From: Pseudomonas sp. BGr12
GTDB taxonomy: Bacteria > Pseudomonadota > Gammaproteobacteria > Pseudomonadales > Pseudomonadaceae
Length of the DNA stretch: 64,000 nucleotides
Assembly: GCF_030272895.1 (NCBI RefSeq)
Contig: NZ_JALRNF010000037.1
Span: 1 to 64,000 of the forward strand
Direction: 5' to 3'
Of the stretch, positions 25,147-34,027 are shown piece after piece. Within the stretch, counting starts at the first letter, position 1, and every line of letters begins with the position of its first letter. A program made the position numbers and the translations under genes. The notes under the pieces were generated by a model. It was not told the DNA's origin. It did not search any database and was given only the letters and a program-made list of their open reading frames with translations.

Positions 25147-26976
25147 TCAGGGCCTCACCGCGGTCGGTACCGCTGCTACCGGTTGGCTTTCATCGCCCTC
25201 CAGGTTTGGAGTGGGGCTGATGTTGCGGATCTGCATGCTGGTTTCGGTGCCGGTCGGGAACTCCATGTCCGACGGGCTCTGGTACGGCAGGTTGCGGATG
25301 ATCCGCGGGGTGATCGACAGCACCAGCTCCGACTGGCTGTTGTCGTTGCGGTTGCTGCCGAACAGCCGGCCAAGGCCCGGGATGTCGCCAAGCCCCGGAA
25401 TCTTGTTGCCGCTGGCGCCCTGGTCGTTGCGCATCAGGCCGGCCAGGACCTGGGTTTCGCCGTCATGCAGGCGCAGGCTGGTCTGGGCGTTGCGGGTGTC
25501 GACCTGGACCGGGATGGTGCCCTGGCGGGTCGGTTCCAGCGGTTTGGCGTTGCTGACCTCCAGGGCCACCTTGATCGCTACTTCGTTGTTCAGGTGCACC
25601 ACCGGGGTCACTTCGAGTTTCAGACCGACATCCAGGTAAGTGATGCTTTCGGTGATCACCGGGCCCTGGGTCGAGGGCACCGAGGTGGCGCTGACGATCG
25701 GCACCCGCTGGCCGATGTGGATGCGCGCCTGCTCGCGGTTGCTGACCCGGATCACCGGGCTTGCCAGGGTGTTGATGTCATTGTCCTGGGCGTTGATCTT
25801 GGCCTGGGGCGATGGCGAGAAGGTGATTTGCTCGGAGTTGATGCCGCGCAGCTGGTCGATGGTGCTCACCGGGTTGCCGTCGCTGTTGAGGATCCCGAAG
25901 GTGTTGGGCCATTGCAGGCCGAGTTCGAGGATCCGCGAGCGGGCCACTTCCATCACTTCGACTTCCAGCACCACTTCCGGGTTGGACTGATCCTGGGACT
26001 GCAACAGCTTCTCGGCCATGCGCACTGCATCGGGGGTGTCACGCATGGTCAGGGTGTTGAGGCGCTCATCGACGAACACGTCGCGGGTCTTGAGCATGGT
26101 CTTGACCATGTTCATCGCGGTGTTGGAGTCGATGCTGGTCAGGTAGAAGGTGCGCATCACCAGTTCCTGGTAATCCTTGGTCTTCTGCGGCGAGTCGGGG
26201 TAGATCAGCAGGGTGTTGTCGTTCACCACCTTCTGGTGCAACTGGTTCTGCTCCAGCAGCAAGGCGATGGCGTTCTCGATGCGCACATCGCGCACGAAAA
26301 TGGTGGCCTTCATGTCCGGACGCAGGTCCTTGTCGAAGATGAAGTTGAGCCCGGCCACCTGGGACAGCACCTCGAAGATGGTCTTGAGGTTGGCGTCACG
26401 GAACTCCAGGGTCACCGGCCGTTCCAGCTTGCTGCGCAGTTGCGGGTTGGGCTGGGCGGTGCGGCTCTGCACCAGTTCGATGTCCTTGCGCAGGGCCAGG
26501 CCGGCCTCGTTCTGCGGGTCCAGCTGCAGCACTTCGCGCATGTGCCGCTCGGCGCCGAACAGGTCGCCGGCACGCAGGGCCGCCTGGCCCAGGGCGACGC
26601 GTTCACCGAGGTTGCGCATTTGCTCGATCTGGCGCACGGCTTCCTGGGCGCGGCGGTTGTTCGGCTCCAGGGTCAGGACCCGGCCGTAGCCCATGCGCGC
26701 CCCGGCAAAGTCGTGGCGGCTGCGGTCGCTGTCGGCCTGGGTCAGCAGTTCTTCAATGGACTGCTTGCGTCCCTGGGCCAGGGCGATGTTCAGCTCGGTG
26801 TCGCGCGGGTTCTCCTTCAGTGCCTCTTCCAGCCGGGCAACCCCGGCCTCGTACTGCCCTTCGTTGATCAGCGCCTGGCCGTCCTTGCGTGCGGCGGAAG
26901 TGCCGCAGCCGGCCAGGGCGACGCACAGTGCCAGCATCAGATACGGTGCTTTGTTGCAGTGCCTGGACGAAATCAT
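25147..26976 (-). CDS. type II secretion secretin (GspD/PilQ/MshL-like lipoprotein)
   Basis: The 609-residue protein has lipobox LAGC (Cys about 24), an N-terminal TPR-like region (about 30-165, GQYEAGVARLEEALKENPRD) and N0/N1 secretin domains (LEFRDANLKTIFEVLSQVAG). The conserved secretin core has VPIVSATSVPSTQG and the late GLGDIPGLGRLFGSN. It forms the outer membrane ring through which the substrate leaves. The TPR front end is typical of Msh-like secretins rather than classical GspD. It overlaps the gene after it by ATGA. Confidence 0.92.
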   Translation of the reverse strand: MISSRHCNKAPYLMLALCVALAGCGTSAARKDGQALINEGQYEAGVARLEEALKENPRDTELNIALAQGRKQSIEELLTQADSDRSRHDFAGARMGYGRVLTLEPNNRRAQEAVRQIEQMRNLGERVALGQAALRAGDLFGAERHMREVLQLDPQNEAGLALRKDIELVQSRTAQPNPQLRSKLERPVTLEFRDANLKTIFEVLSQVAGLNFIFDKDLRPDMKATIFVRDVRIENAIALLLEQNQLHQKVVNDNTLLIYPDSPQKTKDYQELVMRTFYLTSIDSNTAMNMVKTMLKTRDVFVDERLNTLTMRDTPDAVRMAEKLLQSQDQSNPEVVLEVEVMEVARSRILELGLQWPNTFGILNSDGNPVSTIDQLRGINSEQITFSPSPQAKINAQDNDINTLASPVIRVSNREQARIHIGQRVPIVSATSVPSTQGPVITESITYLDVGLKLEVTPVVHLNNEVAIKVALEVSNAKPLEPTRQGTIPVQVDTRNAQTSLRLHDGETQVLAGLMRNDQGASGNKIPGLGDIPGLGRLFGSNRNDNSQSELVLSITPRIIRNLPYQSPSDMEFPTGTETSMQIRNISPTPNLEGDESQPVAAVPTAVRP

Positions 26977-27476
26977 GGTGCGCTCCCTACAGACAAGGTC
27001 TGGGACAGGTGCAACGGCAGGTAGACCAGGCTCAGCTCCGTGGCGGAGATGTGCTCGATCCGGTAGGTGTCATCGATCACGTCGCCACGCCGCACGACGT
27101 ACAGTTTTTCGCCGCTTTGCAGGAAGATCTGCTGGTCGTCGCGGTCATCCAGACGGCCGACGAATTGAAAGGGCAAAGCGGGCGCCGCCGGGGCCACGGC
27201 CACCGGCGCAACCGCCACAGGTTGTTCGGTGACCGTCGCCAGTTGGGCGGCCGGCTTCCAGTTCTTGCTCGGGAACAGATCCCGTGGTTGCAGCGCCGCG
27301 GTCGCTGCACCCTTGCTGGCAGCGGCGTCCGCGGCCTGCGCCGCCGTGTTCGAGACGGTCGCTTGCGCATCGCTGCCCTCGCCATCGTCCGTGAAGAAGT
27401 AGCCCGGTACCCAGGCCAGTACGGCCGCGGATCCGAGGAAGGCCAGCCAGGCCAGGCGGCGTTGAGTGTTCATCAT
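26973..27476 (-). CDS. GspC/PilP-like inner membrane linker protein
   Basis: The 167-residue protein has one N-terminal transmembrane segment (about 8-28), a long Ala/Thr/Val linker, and a C-terminal HR-like beta domain (PFQFVGRLDDRDDQQIFLQS then VVRRGDVIDDTYRIEHIS). This matches the homology region of GspC and PilP, which contacts the secretin N0 domain. It overlaps both neighbours by a few bases. Confidence 0.8.
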   Translation of the reverse strand: MMNTQRRLAWLAFLGSAAVLAWVPGYFFTDDGEGSDAQATVSNTAAQAADAAASKGAATAALQPRDLFPSKNWKPAAQLATVTEQPVAVAPVAVAPAAPALPFQFVGRLDDRDDQQIFLQSGEKLYVVRRGDVIDDTYRIEHISATELSLVYLPLHLSQTLSVGSAP

Positions 27477-28021
27477 GACCTCGACAGATAAAGGGTCATA
27501 CGCAGGCGACCGGTCAGCTCGCTGTCACCGATCTTCTTGCGTTGCAGGTCGACGTCTTCAAGCACCAGCGCCGGCAGTTGGCCGAGCAAGGCGTGCACGA
27601 AGCGGCGGATCTGCGGGTAGCTGCCGCGCACCGGCAGGAGGATCTGGTAGCGCGCCAGTTGGGTCTTCGGATCGACGCCCAGGGCGTACTCGCCACGGGA
27701 CAGGCTGATGCGTTCGGATTTGGCCAGGCTGTAGATCCGGTCGATGGCCACGGTAGCCTGGGGCTGGGCCGGCAGCTGCTTGTGGAAGTCTTCCAGTTCG
27801 CGCTGGGGCACCTGTGGCAGTTTCAAGGCGCCGCGCTTGAACTGCTGCAGTTGCTCGTCGGCTTGCTCGCGCTGGGCCTGCAGCGCTTGCAGTTGCTGCC
27901 ACTGTGGCAACACCGCCAGGGCACCGTAGAGCAGCGCCAGCAGGACCAGGGCGCCACCGGCAAGGCCGACCACGCCAATCTGGCGTGCACGCTCGTGGAG
28001 GATCAGGCTAGGGATGTGCAT
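27473..28021 (-). CDS. PilO/GspM-like inner membrane protein
   Basis: The 182-residue bitopic protein has a short cytoplasmic N-terminus, a transmembrane segment (about 17-38), a coiled coil (QWQQLQALQAQREQADEQLQQ), and a ferredoxin-like periplasmic domain with YQILLPVRGSYPQIRRFVHALL. This is the PilO architecture. It pairs with the PilN-like protein encoded just upstream. Start 28021 overlaps that gene by 14 bp. Confidence 0.82.
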   Translation of the reverse strand: MHIPSLILHERARQIGVVGLAGGALVLLALLYGALAVLPQWQQLQALQAQREQADEQLQQFKRGALKLPQVPQRELEDFHKQLPAQPQATVAIDRIYSLAKSERISLSRGEYALGVDPKTQLARYQILLPVRGSYPQIRRFVHALLGQLPALVLEDVDLQRKKIGDSELTGRLRMTLYLSRS

Positions 28022-28550
28022 TGCCGGTCTCCCAGGTGGCGGACAGGTTGAACTGCACCGGATGCTCGGGCTGCTTGACCATGATTTCGTGGTTGAGCAG
28101 TGACACATCGCGCAACTCGTCGCTGGCTTCCAGACGCTTGTGGAACGCCAGCATGGCTTCCAGGTCGCGGGCTTCGGCGCTGATCCGCACCTGGCCCTTG
28201 CGGGCGTCGGGGGTCAGGGTCAGCAGCGCCACGTCGTCCTGGGGCATGGCTTCGAGCATGTTGAACAGACGCTCCCAGGGCCGCTGCAGTTGTTGCGAGA
28301 CGCTGCGCATCTGCGCCAGCTTCTCGCTCTGTTCGCGGCTCTGAGCCGGGGTCAGTGCACTGCCCTGCTGCGGGCGCTTGCCCAGTTGCTGTTCGACCTG
28401 ATGCAGTTGCTGCTCGAGCCCGGCCTGCCGCTGGCTGACGTTCTGCTGCAGGACCACGGCCGCCAGCACCAGGCTGGCGCCGACGCCCAGCACCACCCAG
28501 GCCGCCAGCGCCGTGCGCCGTGGCTGGAAATCCAGTTCCAGGCGGCGCAT
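28008..28550 (-). CDS. PilN-like inner membrane protein
   Basis: The 180-residue protein starts MRRLELDFQPRR, with a transmembrane segment (about 17-36), a Gln-rich coiled coil (37-100) and a small periplasmic alpha/beta domain (VRISAEARDLEAMLAFHKRL). This is the PilN/GspL-C pattern; the short cytoplasmic N-terminal peptide would bind the PilM-like actin fold. It has the typical order pilM-N-O-P. Confidence 0.82.
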   Translation of the reverse strand: MRRLELDFQPRRTALAAWVVLGVGASLVLAAVVLQQNVSQRQAGLEQQLHQVEQQLGKRPQQGSALTPAQSREQSEKLAQMRSVSQQLQRPWERLFNMLEAMPQDDVALLTLTPDARKGQVRISAEARDLEAMLAFHKRLEASDELRDVSLLNHEIMVKQPEHPVQFNLSATWETGNAHP

Positions 28551-28551
28551 T

Positions 28552-29340
28552 TCAGGCCACCGCCCGGGACATGCTGCACAGCACGTCGCCGCCCTGGCCG
28601 TTGAGTTCGCACAGCTGCACCCCCTCGAGGGACGGTGGCTGCTCCTGGCGACCCGGTGCATGCAGGAACACCGGCAGTTGCCGTTCACCGGCGTTGAGTT
28701 CGCACTGGCGGGCAATCAGGGCCTGCAGGGCGGCGTCACTGTCGCCACCGCCCTGGGCGCTGACCTGTTGCCAGGTGCCGTTGTGGGCCAGCAGGCAAAC
28801 GCTGCGTTGTGGCTCGGCAATCACGAACAGGAAGTCGCCCTGCCCCAGTTGCTCGGCAAAACGGTTGTAGGCGGCCATCAGGTACGGGCGCACCGAACGC
28901 AGGCGCAGGCCCAGGTCGCGACAGTGGTCGTTGAGCCGTTGCAGCAACGCTTCCGGCACGGCCGTGGCGATGCGCGCGCTGCCGGCGGCCTCCGGCGAGA
29001 CCACCAGGCGCCAGCCGTCCAGGCTCTGGCCGTAATGGCTCTCGAAACAGGCCCGGGCGTACTGGTACAGCTCGTCCGGCCGGTTGATGGCGGCGCTCCA
29101 GGGCACCAGGCAGAAGCGGCAGTACTGCGCCGACAGCAGCACCTGCAGGTGCGCGCCTTTGCAACGCTGCTCGGCCAGCAGGCTGTGCAAGGTATCCAGG
29201 GCCTGGCTGGCGGCCTGGCTGCGTTCGGCGATAAAGCCCAGGCTGCCCAGCCAGGTTTGCTCCTGGCCCTGCAGGCGGGACAGTCCAACCCCCTGGGCAC
29301 CGAGCACGGCGACGAATCGATCAGGCGACAAATGTGACAC
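28552..29340 (-). CDS. PilM/GspL-like cytoplasmic actin-fold protein
   Basis: The 262-residue protein has no membrane segment; it resembles the actin-like domain shared by PilM and GspL (FVAVLGAQGVGLSRLQG at the start, GDFLFVIAEPQRSVCLLAHNG in the middle). The GTG start at 29340 is chosen for its strong ribosome site, GGAGGA, 8 nt upstream; it overlaps the end of the ATPase gene by 20 bp. A longer in-frame start at 29415 lacks a site. Confidence 0.78.
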   Translation of the reverse strand: MSHLSPDRFVAVLGAQGVGLSRLQGQEQTWLGSLGFIAERSQAASQALDTLHSLLAEQRCKGAHLQVLLSAQYCRFCLVPWSAAINRPDELYQYARACFESHYGQSLDGWRLVVSPEAAGSARIATAVPEALLQRLNDHCRDLGLRLRSVRPYLMAAYNRFAEQLGQGDFLFVIAEPQRSVCLLAHNGTWQQVSAQGGGDSDAALQALIARQCELNAGERQLPVFLHAPGRQEQPPSLEGVQLCELNGQGGDVLCSMSRAVA

Positions 29341-31024
29341 GATTGATCTCCTCCAGGGTGGTCCGGCCATCACGCACCAGTTCCAGTGCGGAGCTGCGCA
29401 GCAGGCGCAAGCCACGTTGACAGGCCAGGGCGCGGATCTGCGACAGCGGCTTGCGTTCGACGATCATCTGCCGCAGTTCGTCGTCCAGGTGCAGCAGCTC
29501 GGCGATCGCGGTACGCCCGCGATAACCGCTGCCGCGGCACTGGCCGCAGCCGCTGCCGTGTACGAAGTGGTAATGGCCGACCTGCCCGGCTTCCAGGCCC
29601 GAGAGGCTCAGTTCCTCGTCGCTGGGCTGATGGCGGCTGGCGCAGTGCGGGCAGACCAGGCGGATCAGGCGCTGGGCCAGCACGGCATTGAGGGCGGAAA
29701 CGAAGCTGTAGGGATCGACCTGCATCTGGCTGAAGCGGCCGATCACATCGAAGACGTTGTTGGCGTGGATGGTGGTGAACACCAGGTGGCCGGTGAGCGC
29801 CGACTGCACGGCGATCTGTGCGGTGTCCGGGTCGCGGATCTCGCCGACCATGATCTTGTCCGGGTCGTGGCGCAGGATCGAACGCAGGCCGCGGGCGAAG
29901 GTCAGGCCCTTCTTCTCGTTGACCGGAATTTGCAGCACGCCCGGCAACTGGTACTCCACCGGGTCTTCGATGGTGATGATCTTGTCCACGCCATGGTTGA
30001 TCTCGCTGATCATGGCGTAGAGGGTGGTGGTCTTGCCGCTGCCGGTGGGGCCGGTGACCAGGATCATGCCGTACGGCTCGTTGGCCAGGCGGCGCAGGCT
30101 GCGCAGGGTCTGGTCCTCGAAGCCCAGGGCCTGCAGCTGCACGCCGCTGACGCGGTCGGCCAGGTCCTGTTTGTCGAGCACCCGCAGCACGGCATCCTCA
30201 CCGAAGATGCTGGGCATGATCGATACCCGGAAGTCGATCTGCCGGCCGCTGATGCCGATCTTGAAGCGGCCGTCCTGGGGCACGCGCTTTTCGCCGATGT
30301 CCAGCTCGGCCATGACCTTGATCCGCGAGATCACCTGGTCGGCGAACTCGCTGCCGCTGACTTTGCTGATGCCGTTGAGCACGCCGTCGATACGGTACTT
30401 GATCACCAGGCCGTTGCCGGTGACGCCCAGGTGGATGTCGCTGGCATGCATTTTCAGCGCATCGTAGAGGGTCGAGTTGACCAGCTTGACCACCCGGCTC
30501 TGGTCTTCGCTGATGCTGGCCAGCGACAGGCTCTGCACCGTGTCGAGCTCGCTGACGGCGTCGCTTTCGGTGTCCAGCGAGTCCACGGCGTGGAAGCTTT
30601 CTTCGTGGCGGGCGAGATAACCGCTGAGGTCGGCGGCCGCCACCAGGTACAGCGGTGCGCCCTGCAGGCATTCGTCGATCCAGGCCAGGCGAGCGCTGTC
30701 GAAGGGGTCGGCGAACACGCCCAGGGCCTGGCCGTCATGCTCGAGGAAAATGAATTCGCGCTTCAGGCACTGGGCCAGGCTGACCCGGTCGAACAGCGGC
30801 GCGGCGGCGAACAGCGACGGGCTGTCGAGCACCGGGTAATGCAGGGTCTGGCCAAGGGAGCTGACAAAATCGGCGGTGTTCAGGCCGCTCAGTTGTTGCA
30901 GGGTATCGAGCAGACGTTCGCCGCTTTGTTCGGCGGTTACCCTGGCCTGGGCCAGCAGCTCGCGGCCAAGGGGTGCGGGGGCACTGGACCTGGCGGGGAC
31001 TACAGCGAGCGACAATGATTCCAT
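29321..31024 (-). CDS. gspE: type II secretion ATPase GspE
   Basis: The 567-residue secretion ATPase has an N1E-type N-terminal domain (about 20-140), Walker A GPTGSGKTT (325-333), the Asp box ITIEDPVEYQLPG, Walker B IMVGEIRDPDTA, and the His box TGHLVFTTIHAN. The zinc-binding CPHC...CGQC insert typical of GspE and PilB is also present. It drives pseudopilus assembly. It is the first machine gene after the response regulator. Confidence 0.94.
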   Translation of the reverse strand: MESLSLAVVPARSSAPAPLGRELLAQARVTAEQSGERLLDTLQQLSGLNTADFVSSLGQTLHYPVLDSPSLFAAAPLFDRVSLAQCLKREFIFLEHDGQALGVFADPFDSARLAWIDECLQGAPLYLVAAADLSGYLARHEESFHAVDSLDTESDAVSELDTVQSLSLASISEDQSRVVKLVNSTLYDALKMHASDIHLGVTGNGLVIKYRIDGVLNGISKVSGSEFADQVISRIKVMAELDIGEKRVPQDGRFKIGISGRQIDFRVSIMPSIFGEDAVLRVLDKQDLADRVSGVQLQALGFEDQTLRSLRRLANEPYGMILVTGPTGSGKTTTLYAMISEINHGVDKIITIEDPVEYQLPGVLQIPVNEKKGLTFARGLRSILRHDPDKIMVGEIRDPDTAQIAVQSALTGHLVFTTIHANNVFDVIGRFSQMQVDPYSFVSALNAVLAQRLIRLVCPHCASRHQPSDEELSLSGLEAGQVGHYHFVHGSGCGQCRGSGYRGRTAIAELLHLDDELRQMIVERKPLSQIRALACQRGLRLLRSSALELVRDGRTTLEEINRVTFVA

Positions 31025-31077
31025 GGCTTGCTCTCCAGCTCGGAGCGCGGCAAGCCAAAACCTGGTCTGCTCGCGCG

Positions 31078-31611
31078 TTACTCCCCGGTGAGCAGTTGGT
31101 CGTCGTCCGGCCCTGGCGGCTTCACGCCATTACGGCGGCGATCAGCCAGGACCCAACTACCATCGAACAACTGCAGCGGGAAACTTTCATTCCTGCCTTG
31201 GCGTCGTTCGACGAACCCTGTGTCCTCATTGCCTTCGCGCTTCTCTTCTCGCTTGAAACCGATCAGGTCGCAGACTGCGCGGGCCAGTTCCGCCAAGGGA
31301 AAAGGCTTGAACAGGATATGACTGACACCTAGCTGGTTGGCACGCTCACGGACCTCGGCGGTCGGGTGGGCAGTGATCAACACGAAATGACAGTTCCTGC
31401 TTTGACGCACCGTCTCCAGTACCTGAAACCCTTCCATGTCGGGCAAGCGATAATCGAGCACTATGACGTCGGGTTGGAGGCTCGCGGCCAGGCCGATGGC
31501 ACTTTCCCCGTCGTAGGCAACATGAACGTTCAGGCCTTGCGCAACCAGGTAAGCCTGGATATTGCCCGCAAGGGTCTGTTCGTCATCGACTACCAATACT
31601 GTGTTAACCAA
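31078..31611 (-). CDS. response regulator with lone receiver domain
   Basis: The 177-residue protein has a receiver domain at 1-118: acidic pair D9/D10, phospho-acceptor D53 in VLDYRLPD, Thr in LITAHPT, and Lys in ILFKPFP. The remaining 60 residues are charged (KREEKREGNEDTG, VLADRRRNGVKPPGPDDD) with no DNA-binding domain, so it probably acts by protein contact. The start is TTG, preceded by AAGGAG 6 nt away; no in-frame ATG fits. It heads the 13-gene secretion operon behind a sigma-54-type promoter. Its partner kinase is not in the window. Confidence 0.88.
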   Translation of the reverse strand: MVNTVLVVDDEQTLAGNIQAYLVAQGLNVHVAYDGESAIGLAASLQPDVIVLDYRLPDMEGFQVLETVRQSRNCHFVLITAHPTAEVRERANQLGVSHILFKPFPLAELARAVCDLIGFKREEKREGNEDTGFVERRQGRNESFPLQLFDGSWVLADRRRNGVKPPGPDDDQLLTGE

Positions 31612-31679
31612 GGTCGACTCCTTGAAGCATCACAGGCCCGGATTCCCGGTCTGGCGAAGTGCGACCTTGTACAGGCTTA

Positions 31680-31695
31680 CGCATGCTTCGTGCCA
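31680..31695 (-). promoter_or_regulatory. sigma-54 promoter of the secretion operon
   Basis: On the minus strand TGGCACGAAGCATGCG matches TGGCACG exactly at -24 and ATGCG (consensus TTGCW) at -12, with the GG and GC at correct spacing. It lies about 70 bp before the TTG of the response regulator. The paired palindromes at 31770-31828 lie upstream at a normal enhancer distance. Confidence 0.7.
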
Positions 31696-31769
31696 GACAT
31701 GAGACGGCGTTAATCACTGTGCTATGTCGTTGATTCTTTAAGCGTAGACGCAAATAGCCCGACGCCTCT

Positions 31770-31828
31770 CCCCCAATGCCGGGGACAGGCTGGCACTTTG
31801 CCCCTACTGATGTCCCCAACATTGGGGG
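31770..31828. promoter_or_regulatory. paired CCCC-N6-GGGG palindromes, candidate enhancer
   Basis: CCCCCAATGCCGGGGACA (31770-31787) and TGTCCCCAACATTGGGGG (31811-31828) are inverted copies, 16 of 18 matching. Each contains CCCC-N6-GGGG. Related motifs lie upstream of mnxG (43286-43323) and near gspG (44033-44058). They may bind an NtrC-type activator. They also sit at the 3' end of the oxidase operon. Confidence 0.6.
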
Positions 31829-31841
31829 CCCATATGAGTCG

Positions 31842-32486
31842 TCAGTCAAGTCGCTGCACCTGCCCGGCGTCTCGAAGACGCTGCAGCATGGCCCGGCGCG
31901 CCTGCGCCTGTTGCTGATCGATGAGAATGCGTTTTGCCAGTACCAATCCCTGCTCCTCTACGACAGGGCCAGTGGCACTTTCGTTCTGGGGTGGTTGAAA
32001 AGAATTCTCATTGGCTTTGAAAAAGGCCCGTACTTGCTCGGGATCGGGCTCGGGAACCTGCGAGGCCTGCATGAACACCTGTTGTGCCGCCAGTTCATGG
32101 CGCATGTACTCGGCAAAGCTCTGGCCATCGAAACCGGCATCGGCCAGACGCCGCTCAAACGTTTGCGCACCGCCCATGGCCTGGCGCAACTGATCGATCT
32201 GCGCGGTGATCTCACTGTCATCGACCTTGATGCCCTGGCGCTGGGCTTCCTGCCAGAGCAATTCCTTGTCGATCAGGTCGCTCAAGGCCTGGTCGCGCAG
32301 GCGCTTGTAGACGCTGGGGTTGCGAATGCTGGTCAGGGCCCGCCCCTGGTCTTCCAGGTACTCGACAAAATAGCGCTCCAGACGCAGCTGGCTGATTTCC
32401 ACGCCATTGACCCGGGCCGCAGCCGGTCCCTCCTGGGCCTGCAGCGGCAGGGCCAGTATGCATAACAACAGGCAGAGCAGCTTCAT
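31842..32486 (-). CDS. SurA-N-like periplasmic chaperone/peptidyl-prolyl isomerase relative
   Basis: The 214-residue protein has signal peptide MKLLCLLLCILALPLQA. The mature part has the SurA_N pattern: ARVNGVEISQLRLERYFVEY, LRDQALSDLIDKELLWQEAQRQG (about 64-86), and ITAQIDQLRQAMGG. The C-terminal region has helices but only the beginning of a parvulin-like domain, so catalysis is doubtful; a chaperone role is more likely. It is the last gene of the oxidase operon and overlaps the gene before it by ATGA. Confidence 0.82.
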   Translation of the reverse strand: MKLLCLLLCILALPLQAQEGPAAARVNGVEISQLRLERYFVEYLEDQGRALTSIRNPSVYKRLRDQALSDLIDKELLWQEAQRQGIKVDDSEITAQIDQLRQAMGGAQTFERRLADAGFDGQSFAEYMRHELAAQQVFMQASQVPEPDPEQVRAFFKANENSFQPPQNESATGPVVEEQGLVLAKRILIDQQQAQARRAMLQRLRDAGQVQRLD

Positions 32487-34027
32487 GGCGTATTCACCTC
32501 GGTAACGGGTCGATAGGCAGCCACTGGGCGAAACACCGGCCCGGGCATTTCCACGGTAATCACATGGGCGCCGGCCAGGCCCTGGCGTCGACCGGGGCCG
32601 AACCCCAAAGGTGGGGTCAGGCCGGTCTGCACGTCATGCAGGCTTTCCAGGGCCAGCACCAGCTTCTCCCGGCTGGCGTCGCGGCCGATGCGCTTGAGCG
32701 CGTCGCCCAGCAGTTGCATGGCGCACCAGGTGCTGACCTGCAGCGCCCCCTGGCGGCCATCCAGGCCCTGGCGCTGGCGCAGGCCGTCGAGCGCCTGGCG
32801 ACCGGCCGGCGTCCAGTCGCCGGGCACGAAGGGATAGGCCAGGAACACGCGCCGTGACCAGGCGTCGGGCAACTGCGGCAACTGCCCGGCCACCTGGCTG
32901 GAAGCGGCCAGCAGGTAAGGCGTGCGCTCGGCGCGCTGGAGCAATTCGGTCAGGCGTTTGAAGTCATCGGCCTGGCCGAGGAAAAAGATCGCCTGGGCGT
33001 TGCTCGCCTGTTCATCCAGCGGCCGGGCCTGGATGCCGTTCCAACCGCGATGTTGCAGTTCCTGCTCCAGACGCCGGGCCAATTCCTCCTGGGACGCATC
33101 GGCATAGACAATCCGGGTGTCGGCGCGCTGCAACACCAGATTGGCCTGGGCATAGTCGGCCAGGCTCAACAGTTGCTCACGCAGGCCCGGCAACGGGTCG
33201 AAGATCTGCAGGCTGGTGGTCAGCGCCGGTGTCGCGCCGATCAACGGCACCCGCGCCTGCTCCAGGCGTGCCGCCAGGGTCGGCTCCAGGGCCGGTGCCA
33301 GGGGCGCGATCAGGGCGAACACCTGCTCCTGCTCGAGCAACCGGGTCAGGGCCTGCTCGGCGCTGGCCTGGTCCGGGCCGGGATCGAGAGTGATCAACTG
33401 CAACTGGCGACCGTGGATGCCGCCCTGCTGGTTGAGCGCCTCGATACGGTCGTCGAGCACTGCCGCCACCACCCGGGCCGACGCGGCGAGCGGCCCCTGG
33501 GTGGGCAGCAAGGTGCCCAGGCGCAGGACCTGGTCTTGCACCCCGGGATCGCGGTCATCGGCCAGGCGCTTGAGGTAGGCGGTGAGGTTGCGCTGGTCGG
33601 CCATGCTCAGCACGAAGCGTGGCATGGCCGGGTCCAGCGGGTTGCCGGCCGGGTCGCGGCCCTGCTGGATGGCCCGGGCCAGGCTGGCATCGCTATAGGC
33701 CGGATAGGACCGGCCATTGGCCTGGCGCTGTCCCTGCCCGAGCGCCAGGCGCTGCCAGCTGAGGTTCGGTGGGCGCACGCCGCCTTCGGCGCGGCCAAGG
33801 CCGTCGGCACCGTGGCAGCTGGCGCAGGGCACCACGCTGGCGGGCACCAGCATGTCGGCCGCCCCTACCCGTGCCGAGACCTGTGCATCGCTGCTCGACA
33901 GGCCTTCACGGTACAGGCGCTTGCCGGCCTGTTCCGCAGGGCTCAGGTCCAGGGCCTGGGCGAGACTGGTGGCAACCAGCAACATCGCCAGGGTCCCGAT
34001 GCGCGCCAGGCGGTTCATCAGCCTCAA
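32483..34027 (-). CDS. cytochrome c domain fused to ABC-type periplasmic binding domain
   Basis: The 514-residue exported protein has a signal peptide (about 1-25) and a class I cytochrome c domain with heme motif CASCH (68-72) and likely axial Met135 in PAMPRF. From about 168 comes a Leu/Ile/Val-binding-protein fold: GTLLPTQGPLAASARVVAAV, then INQQGGIHGRQLQLITLD-type motif (NQQGGIHGRQLQL). The heme domain suggests electron transfer; the ligand of the binding domain is unknown. The position between the SCO genes and the chaperone gene suggests it takes electrons from, or senses a product of, the oxidase. Confidence 0.85.
   Translation of the reverse strand: MRLMNRLARIGTLAMLLVATSLAQALDLSPAEQAGKRLYREGLSSSDAQVSARVGAADMLVPASVVPCASCHGADGLGRAEGGVRPPNLSWQRLALGQGQRQANGRSYPAYSDASLARAIQQGRDPAGNPLDPAMPRFVLSMADQRNLTAYLKRLADDRDPGVQDQVLRLGTLLPTQGPLAASARVVAAVLDDRIEALNQQGGIHGRQLQLITLDPGPDQASAEQALTRLLEQEQVFALIAPLAPALEPTLAARLEQARVPLIGATPALTTSLQIFDPLPGLREQLLSLADYAQANLVLQRADTRIVYADASQEELARRLEQELQHRGWNGIQARPLDEQASNAQAIFFLGQADDFKRLTELLQRAERTPYLLAASSQVAGQLPQLPDAWSRRVFLAYPFVPGDWTPAGRQALDGLRQRQGLDGRQGALQVSTWCAMQLLGDALKRIGRDASREKLVLALESLHDVQTGLTPPLGFGPGRRQGLAGAHVITVEMPGPVFRPVAAYRPVTEVNTP

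Noticed and set aside
24811..27024. Long plus-strand open frame opposite the secretin and pseudopilin genes
   Set aside because: Antisense shadow; the minus-strand products are recognisable secretion proteins.
31791..31806. TGGCACTTTGCCCC between the paired palindromes as a sigma-54 promoter
   Set aside because: TGGCAC is present but the GC follows after only a few bases; the true match is at 31680-31695.
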